This document shows positions 57,432 to 64,000 of a stretch of DNA of 64,000 nucleotides, piece by piece. Source of the stretch: Tolypocladium sp. Sup5 PDA-1 (Eukaryota; Ascomycota; Sordariomycetes; Hypocreales; Ophiocordycipitaceae); contig JPHH03000007.1 in the NCBI GenBank assembly GCA_000750105.3, positions 434,001 through 498,000 of the forward strand. The letters run 5' to 3'. A program made the translations under genes and the position numbers. The notes beneath the pieces were generated by a model. That model had not been told where the DNA came from. It saw nothing but the letters and a program-made list of their open reading frames with translations, and did no database searches. Each line of letters starts with the position of its first letter. Within the stretch, counting starts at the first letter, position 1.

Positions 57432-60364
57432 ATGGCGACTACCCTGCCTCGCCCGTCCCGGCCCTCCAACGGCCCGCCAAACATGGCGCTTCCCGCCTTG
57501 CCTGTAACCAAGACTCGGAAAAGCACTGGAAACGTTCCCTCCGTCAGCTCTACGAAGTCCGCGCCGAGCACACCGAGAAGCGGCCTTCGAGCTCCGTCGG
57601 CGGTCCTGGTGCCGCCCACGCCAGCCCCGATCACTGCCCTGCCTCAAGCCAAGGGATTACCGAGTGTGAACGCTGCTGGCAAGACACTTAGGAAGACAGT
57701 CAGCATCAACTCCTTCCCGCATCCGCCCCGAGGCGACCATCGGTCGAGCAGCATGCCGCCTAGTCCGTTGGCAAGCGAAAAGTCTCGGTCTCGAAAGTCC
57801 AAGACACCAAAGGAGCTATCGCATATCAGCTACGCTCCGTCAACGCCGAGCTTGTTAAATGGAAGCGGCGAGGGCAAGTCTATCAGCAGCGTTCGCATGT
57901 CCGACGGCCTCATCAGCGTCTCATCCCCGCCCCATAGCCGAAGCTCCTCGGCGCAGGATTCATACTCGACATCGGCCACGACGTATGAGGACTCCGGAGA
58001 AGGCTCGAATCAGAAAGCAGATGCGGCGGGCTCCATTTCTGCATCTGACAAGCGGAGTTCCAAGTCCGAGGGCAAGGGTAACGTTCTTGTGAGCGTGCGA
58101 GTCCGACCCGACGCCAATACCGACCAGCAAAGCCCCGAAGGAGAGTGGATGGTGGATGGGCGCACATCGCTCATAGCCTACAGGGGCAAGGAGGGTGGTG
58201 ATCACTATTACGGTATGCGGCTGCCTGCCGCTTCGTTCTCTATACTCGTTTACTGACTTGCGAACCAGACAATGTCTTTACGACTCATGATAACAATGCT
58301 CGCGTATACGACCATATTGCGAAGCGACTAGTTCGCAGGGTCATGGAGGGATACCATGGTACCGTGTTTGCTTACGGTATGACCGGAACTGGAAAGACAT
58401 TCTCCATGCAAGGAACGGCCTCGTCCCCCGGTGTGATCCCGCTCGCCATCACCGACATCTTTTCCTACATTCGTGAGACGCCATCCCGGGAGTTCTTGCT
58501 GCGAGTGAGCTATCTGGAAATTTATAACGAGAAGATTCACGACTTGTTGAGCATGCCCACGGGAAGCGGTGTCGGAGGCACCGCCCAGCAGGACGAGATC
58601 AAGCTCCGCGAGGACAGCAAGCGTGGTGTCTATGCCACTCCCCTAAAGGAAGAGATCGTCCAGAGCCCCACGCAGTTGTTGAGAGTCATTGCTCGCGGAG
58701 ATCAAGCTCGGCGAACGGCCAGCACCCAATTCAATGCTCGCAGCTCGCGCAGTCACGCCGTCGTACAGATTGTCGTCGAAAGCCGAGAACGGATACCCGG
58801 AGGAGGACCCGGCGGCAAGGACTCCAAACGATCGGGAATACTCCCCGGAGGAGTCCGCGTCTCGACCTTGAGCTTGATCGATCTTGCTGGTTCCGAGAAG
58901 GCTGCCGAGTCGAAAGAGCGGAGACAGGAAGGCGCGCACATCAACAAGAGCTTGCTCACCCTGGGAACCGTCATCGCGAAGCTTTCTGAGTGGAAAGAGA
59001 AGGAGGGCAAAGGTGGCGACAAGGAAGGCAAGCATCTGCCTTACCGCGATAGCAAGTTGACTCGCCTGCTTCAGGGGGCTTTGTCCGGGAACTCACTCGT
59101 CAGCATTCTCTGCACGATCCAAATCGGAGCAGCCGGCAGCGCGGCCGCAGCAAACAGCCACACGACCGAGACGTTGAATACCCTCAAGTTTGCGTCGAGA
59201 GCGAAGAACAACATCGTCAGCCATGCGAAGAAGGCCGAGGAAGCCCTCGGCGCTGGTGGAGATGGAGGTGCTAGAGTATTGCTGGAACGCTACCGGATGG
59301 AAATCCTTGAGCTGAGGCAACAGCTGGAATCGCAGGCCAAGAAGAACAATGATACCGAGGTGGAGAAGGACGAAGTGGCCGAAAAGGTTCGAGAGCAGGA
59401 AGCAACAGAAAGACACGAGGAGCAGATTCTCGAGATGCAGCTGGCAAGAACAGCCCTCAAGGAGCGGATCGATCACCTGAACCGCCTTATTCTCAGCTCC
59501 AAGTCGATTGGGGTCAACACAAACGGATCGATGAGCTCACTCGGCCAATATGCAAGGTTCTCGCAACTTTCTATCACGGGATCCATCCGCTCATCGGTCG
59601 CCACGTCGAACGGAACGAAACCGTTCCTGGAACGGACGGCATCGATGACCTCGGCATCGTCCACCATCGGCCGGCGGTCGAGTGGTGGACAGCGACTGTC
59701 TGGTGGCGAGGGCGACACCCCCGACGGCGAAGATGATAGTGTCGGCGAGTTTGGAGAAGGAACGGCCTCTCTGGCGGCTCAAAACAGAGCGCTGCAGGCT
59801 GATCTGGCGGACAAGAACCGATATATCGCCACGTTAGAGAAACGGCTTCTCCAAGCCCGTCGGGCCAGCTCGTCGCGTACATCTGTAGGGTTCTCCGCGC
59901 CCAACAAGGGCATCATGGTCGGAGAGGACCACAGCGTCGCGGCGGTGCTGAAGGACAAGGATGCGGAGATTACCGACCTGCGCGCCAGACTGGACGACAA
60001 GGACCGGATGCTAGCTGCCCTGCGGAGCGCAGCTCGATCGCGAGACACTGCCGATGCATCGGGCGAGCCTCGATCGCCTCAGTCTCAGGGTGGACTGCGT
60101 GGCGAGCCGCCGACCAGCCCAACTCCGACCAAGCCGCAGAAAAAGCGGACCAAGAGCGTCGACGAGATGAACAAGATGCTGGAGGAGATGATTCAGGACG
60201 GCGTCGATACTGGCCACATCATCAGGGGTGCTCGCGGCAGTGTACGCCTGCCTGCGGGAGGGAAGTTGGACGCCGTCGAGGAACCACTGCGTGAGCTGGA
60301 GCCATTACGGCAGAGCCCAGTGCCGCACGAGACTGCGAATCCAACGACGCCCGACGCGCTTTAA
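57432..60364 (+). CDS. kipA: Kinesin-7 family motor, KipA/Kip2-like
   Basis: Exons 57432-58212 and 58269-60364 give 958 aa. A Ser/Pro-rich basic N-terminal extension of about 215 residues, typical of Kip2-type kinesins, precedes the motor domain. Motor marks are VLVSVRVRP (about 217), AYGMTGTGKT (about 295-304), NARSSRSH (about 416), LIDLAGSEK (about 462), HINKSLLTLG (about 484) and YRDSKLTRLL (about 518). Coiled coils follow at about 590-690 and again near 770-850, and an S/P-rich tail. KipA moves to microtubule plus ends and helps keep hyphal growth straight in Aspergillus nidulans. The intron falls inside the motor domain. The first ATG of the frame is at 57432. Confidence 0.9.
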
Positions 60365-63300
60365 CGGATCTCGAGCGAATGACGGGAAAGGATGATTTGT
60401 GTTTCTTTGCCTATACGACTGGCGGGCTAAGGGTGTGGGCATGGGCACACCATGGCGAGCCAGAGGAGTTCAGGAGTGAAGGGCCGTTATTGGAATTGTT
60501 TGCGCTATACCCGAGCTTGATTTTTGCGTTTTCTGTCGAAAAAGACGACTACAGGGGCGGAATGAGGGGGGGAGAGGCTCATTCCTCTTTCGTCCGGAAA
60601 GGCAGCTTCCGGTTTGCTGCGGACTGCTGGGTTTGGAGAGGCACTTTTGCCGACGCGGGAATGCTCCCTTTATGCGTCATTTATGTCCGTCATGGCCGAG
60701 TTTAAAAAGCAACGTCTACACTCTCTTAGACCTCGTGTTGAGGACAGAATGGCATTTTTATGCATTATACATGAGGCACTGGACCCGAGGATGACGAGGA
60801 GCCTCGATAATGATAGCAATGGAAAGTTGAACGAACAAGTGTCAATTGGCGAGTTTGACATGGACAAGTACTGAAGACCCTTGACGAATTTGTTTTGGTG
60901 GAATCGATGGTCCATTTCAAAAACAAGGTATCTTGGAACAAGAGGTCTCTCCGTGACCCAGAGTAGCAAGTAGTAAGCAAAATGGTGGTGAGGATGGCGT
61001 CGGAGGAGAGGATGGCGCGTCCCAAGTTGAGGCACTACTCGTACGTACTGCTGAGCACATCTACCATCAATCATTTCGCTCTTCTTGGTGATGTGGGCGA
61101 ATTGCTATTCGCCCAGTCATCTACTTCACACATGGACGAATGGTGGGCCGGTCTGGCGTCGGCTGCACCTTGTTAAGACGACACGCGTGGCTTAGCATGT
61201 GCGAACATGATGGGGGACGGACGGATGCGTGACAAAAAGCCCCTTCATGCGGGTTCTTGGTGAGCAGCTACTCGTGTGCTCGTATGTATGTACGGACTAT
61301 GCTCGGATGTTCTCGTACTCGTACATGCTTACCTACGAGTACCTTGCCGTAAACGGAGGCTCGGGGTTAGCGGCGCACGAGTTGGGTTCTGGCTGTACGA
61401 GATAGATTGCCCGGCCCTGACCGGTCTATGTACTCGCAGTACTTTTGCGTGCGTGCATGATACGATTTGCTGCTCCGATGCACATGACGAGAAGGATTTT
61501 GCCAGGCTCGTCTGTACTCTCTTTTTCTGCTCAGCTGCAGATGGGCCGATGATCGACGGCACCGCCGGGGCCAACAACTTCTCGTCAAGCTTAGAGACAG
61601 GTGCAGGCAGCAGGGTGGACAGGGGTAGCACAGGCCCAAGAAAAGCCCACCTATCGGACTGCCCACGGCGTTGGTTCGAGGTGTTGGAATCTCACAAGTC
61701 GAGGCCTGCCTATGAGGCTCAGACCGAGATGGATTCCGTGCTTGGGGCTGAAAGGGCATCGAAGGAGGGCCAACAGCGGTCGGGTTCGCGATGGCGATTG
61801 GACGCTGCGGGTGGCGATGCTAGGGACCGAGTTGGGGCAGTTGCGAGCCGCTGGTTGGTTCCGGGTCCTGGGATCCAGGGCCGAATGGTGAAACGCCCTA
61901 AGCGGGGCCGCGCTGGACGGCGAGGGCAGAGTCGGTCTACCTGTGGCTGGAGTACCCGACGCGTGAATTTTGCATGGGTTCGATACTTGTGAGATGGGTA
62001 CTTCGTAGTCCTTGGATGTTCGCAGCTACCGGTACCCTGCGTTTCACGTTGCAAAGAGAGCAGCGACCCCTGGCTCCTGGCTCCGTAATGACGACAGACC
62101 GATCCAGAGCCGCCTTCTCCTCTCCACCTCGTTCTTTTTCGTCGTCCATCACCATCTCTACGAAGTACAGCCCAGCACTCGATTCGTCCATGCCCCATCA
62201 AGCGCTGGGCTCGCGTGCCTGTTTCGTCCGTCTTCGGGCCAGGATGGGGGTGAGGAGGCCCAGAGGGCCTGCATTCAGGGCCACATGCACATCCATCCAT
62301 TCATTCATCGTTGCTGGTTCATGCCCCCCCCTCTTGTGCTACGTACTCGTACATACATAGCCGCCGGCCCGTTTCCGTGTCCACGATGATGATCCCCGTT
62401 TTGTCAGGTGCGCGGCTTCGCAGCACCGCAGCTCGTTTTCTGTGCCTCGTGCTGCGCTTCGTGAGAGGCTGCCTGGCTTCACGGTCCCCCCTCCTGGCTG
62501 GGCCGTCTGTTCTTTGCGAAGGCTTCCCTCTTTCTTTTTTTCTTCTCATCTTCCGGCCCCGGAGCTCGTGCATGGACACCTGCCCGTCGGCTTCATCGCG
62601 CTCGTCGAACCTCGTCATTCGAGCCAGGGACAGCTTCTGCACGCAGCTCCGGGCTTGTGGGGGTTGATGAAAAGGGAGCTTGACCGAGGCATTAGCCCCT
62701 GGACCTTTGCAAATATCCCAGCATTTGTTCAGACGAGACAGGGACCCTGCACATCTGGGCCCTGGACTTTGCCCCGTCTCCGTCCCGATTATCGTACTCG
62801 TCTCGGCGCTCACGCAGTGATCTGCACCGGCCGAGTGACCACAAGACCTGGCTGACTGAGGCCATCATCTCCCTTCTCGCCTGTCCCTTGGTCTCCCTGC
62901 TCCGGATCGTCGACATTTGAAGGCTCGTTCCCGCTGCGGCAATTTGCCATTTCCCGCCCGTCGTACAACAACATCGTCATAACCAGCACCTTGGCAACTT
63001 GGTTACTTCCCAAGGCGAGGCGGAGTCGACAGAACCTCGAAACACCGCCTGTCCCTGCCGACGGCCCATGGCGATCAGCGCTGACTCGTCTTGTATGCTT
63101 GTCTGATGACGCGGGGGTTGCTGCTAAGATCGGACACCTTCGAGACGGATGGGCCCTTGAACTGACGTCCGCATCCTAACCGATCTTCGCTTCCTGCTCT
63201 GAGCCCAGCCCGTTGCTCTTTTCCTCACGCCTCTTCGACGGGTCCGTCGCTGGGTGCCGTCTCACTCCCTCGTTCCCTGTCTATCCTCGTTTTCTCTCCC

Positions 63301-63389
63301 TTTTTATTTCGCCCATGCATCTTTCCCCTTTCCTTTACCAATGTGTCTTTTCTTCTTGAACCCGTCTTGTTGACGACACCGACGACACC
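60365..63389. other. 3-kb intergenic region, no gene seen
   Basis: Between two plus-strand genes. It contains the kinesin 3' UTR and, toward 63389, C/T-rich sequence expected of a promoter and 5' UTR. A recurrent motif copy (TACGGACTA) is at 61291. Open frames are short and compositionally unconvincing. Confidence 0.45.
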
Positions 63390-64000
63390 ATGGCGCCACG
63401 CCTCGAACTCGCCCACTCGACGCACACCAGAGTCATGGTTGCGCCACCGAGGATCAACCTGCGACGGACAGCGTCGTACAACAACCAGGAGCGCAGCTCT
63501 GGGCCTCTGTCTGCGACCTCTTCCCGATTCAACTTCAACCACCTTCTCTTCTCCCCGCCGCCATCACCCAGTCTACCTGCGCTCGTTCCGCGGCCGAAGC
63601 GCTCTTCGTCACAGATATTTACCACCCGACCGAGACGGCTAGTGCGCCTCCTCGTTTATTTCATTAGCCTTGTTGCAGCGTTTTATGTCCTTGCGTTCGC
63701 ATTCCGGAATCGAAATGCCCTACCGGCCGTGTTGCCGCATTTCAAGGAGGAGGAGTTTGAGATGGTGGGACAGGACATGCTGCCCGACTTTCCCACCCCG
63801 ATTGTCGTCAGCGATAGTCGAAAACGATCGAAATGGACTGTCTCGATCCCTCGCGACTACGATTTCCCGCTATCCATCAAGGAGTACGCTGGGATGAGCG
63901 GCAGGTGTCGTGAGGTTTCATCACATGCGAGAGATCTCCACCACAAGACCCCTTTGTCGAACGAGATGATGCTGGCCTATGACAACCCCGACGACTACTT
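63390..64000 (+). CDS. Type II membrane protein, 5' part only
   Basis: An open frame from ATG 63390 runs off the right edge (203 codons visible). A basic Ser/Pro-rich N-terminus of about 83 residues is followed by one membrane helix (about 84-105, RLLVYFISLVAAFYVLAFAF) and then a lumenal region containing WTVSIPRDYDFPLSIKEYAG and, near the edge, LSNEMMLAYDNPDDYF. The sequence looks like a conserved fungal secretory-pathway membrane protein, but I do not recognise the family. An alternative start is Met15. No intron is evident in the visible part. Confidence 0.7.
   Translation, partial: MAPRLELAHSTHTRVMVAPPRINLRRTASYNNQERSSGPLSATSSRFNFNHLLFSPPPSPSLPALVPRPKRSSSQIFTTRPRRLVRLLVYFISLVAAFYVLAFAFRNRNALPAVLPHFKEEEFEMVGQDMLPDFPTPIVVSDSRKRSKWTVSIPRDYDFPLSIKEYAGMSGRCREVSSHARDLHHKTPLSNEMMLAYDNPDDY

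Overview
This window is nuclear DNA of a filamentous ascomycete, most likely a Sordariomycete of hypocrealean type (the clade is inference). The genes are eukaryotic, mostly single copy, GC-rich at third codon positions, and broken by short introns of about 50-100 nt with GT/AG ends and CTAAC/CTGAC-like branch sites. Nothing points to bacterial operons, CRISPR or intact transposons.

Layout. 0-6 kb: a HCNGP/SAP30BP-like splicing cofactor (partial, running off the left edge) diverges from the DEAD-box spliceosomal helicase PRP5; a small probably myristoylated protein faces PRP5 tail to tail. 6-19 kb: a Zap1/ZafA-like C2H2 regulator with a very cysteine-rich acidic segment, ribosomal protein L35 diverging from the Golgi SNARE GOS1, the F1Fo-ATPase assembly factor ATP10 diverging from the lipoamide acyltransferase (E2) of the branched-chain keto acid dehydrogenase, and a gluconokinase. 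18.6-22.2 kb is a long gene-poor gap. 22-33 kb: dipeptidyl peptidase III, ribosomal protein L6 diverging from the mitochondrial disaggregase HSP78, ARF1 diverging from the p24 cargo receptor EMP24. 33-45 kb: a DUF3405 membrane protein, a DUF4267 membrane protein, a DUF5519 protein, the CUS2/Tat-SF1 splicing factor, the proteasomal ubiquitin receptor RPN13, and GINS subunit PSF1. 46-52 kb: a SulP/STAS/cyclic-nucleotide-binding-like transporter resembling yeast Vsb1, and an STK19-family protein.

51.8-54.3 kb is the accessory part: a short-chain dehydrogenase pseudogene, a decayed amidoligase (glutamine-synthetase-like fold), and divergent to it a gamma-glutamylcyclotransferase-like gene that still reads open. 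57-60 kb holds a KipA/Kip2-type kinesin-7 and the right edge the start of a type II membrane protein.

Most genes are housekeeping. Functional links are pairs that share a promoter region: splicing (HCNGP/PRP5), vesicle traffic (ARF1/EMP24), mitochondria (ATP10/E2) and proteostasis (L6/HSP78). CUS2, which in yeast acts with PRP5, lies 35 kb away. The most unusual signals are the amidoligase/cyclotransferase remnant, a short recurrent motif (TACGGAGTA / TAGTCCGTAC) scattered through intergenic DNA and once inside the dead amidoligase, two GC-AG introns (GOS1 and PSF1), and the 13-cysteine segment of the zinc-regulator-like protein. Exon boundaries were placed by eye from splice signals, reading frame and family similarity; totals were checked to be multiples of three.
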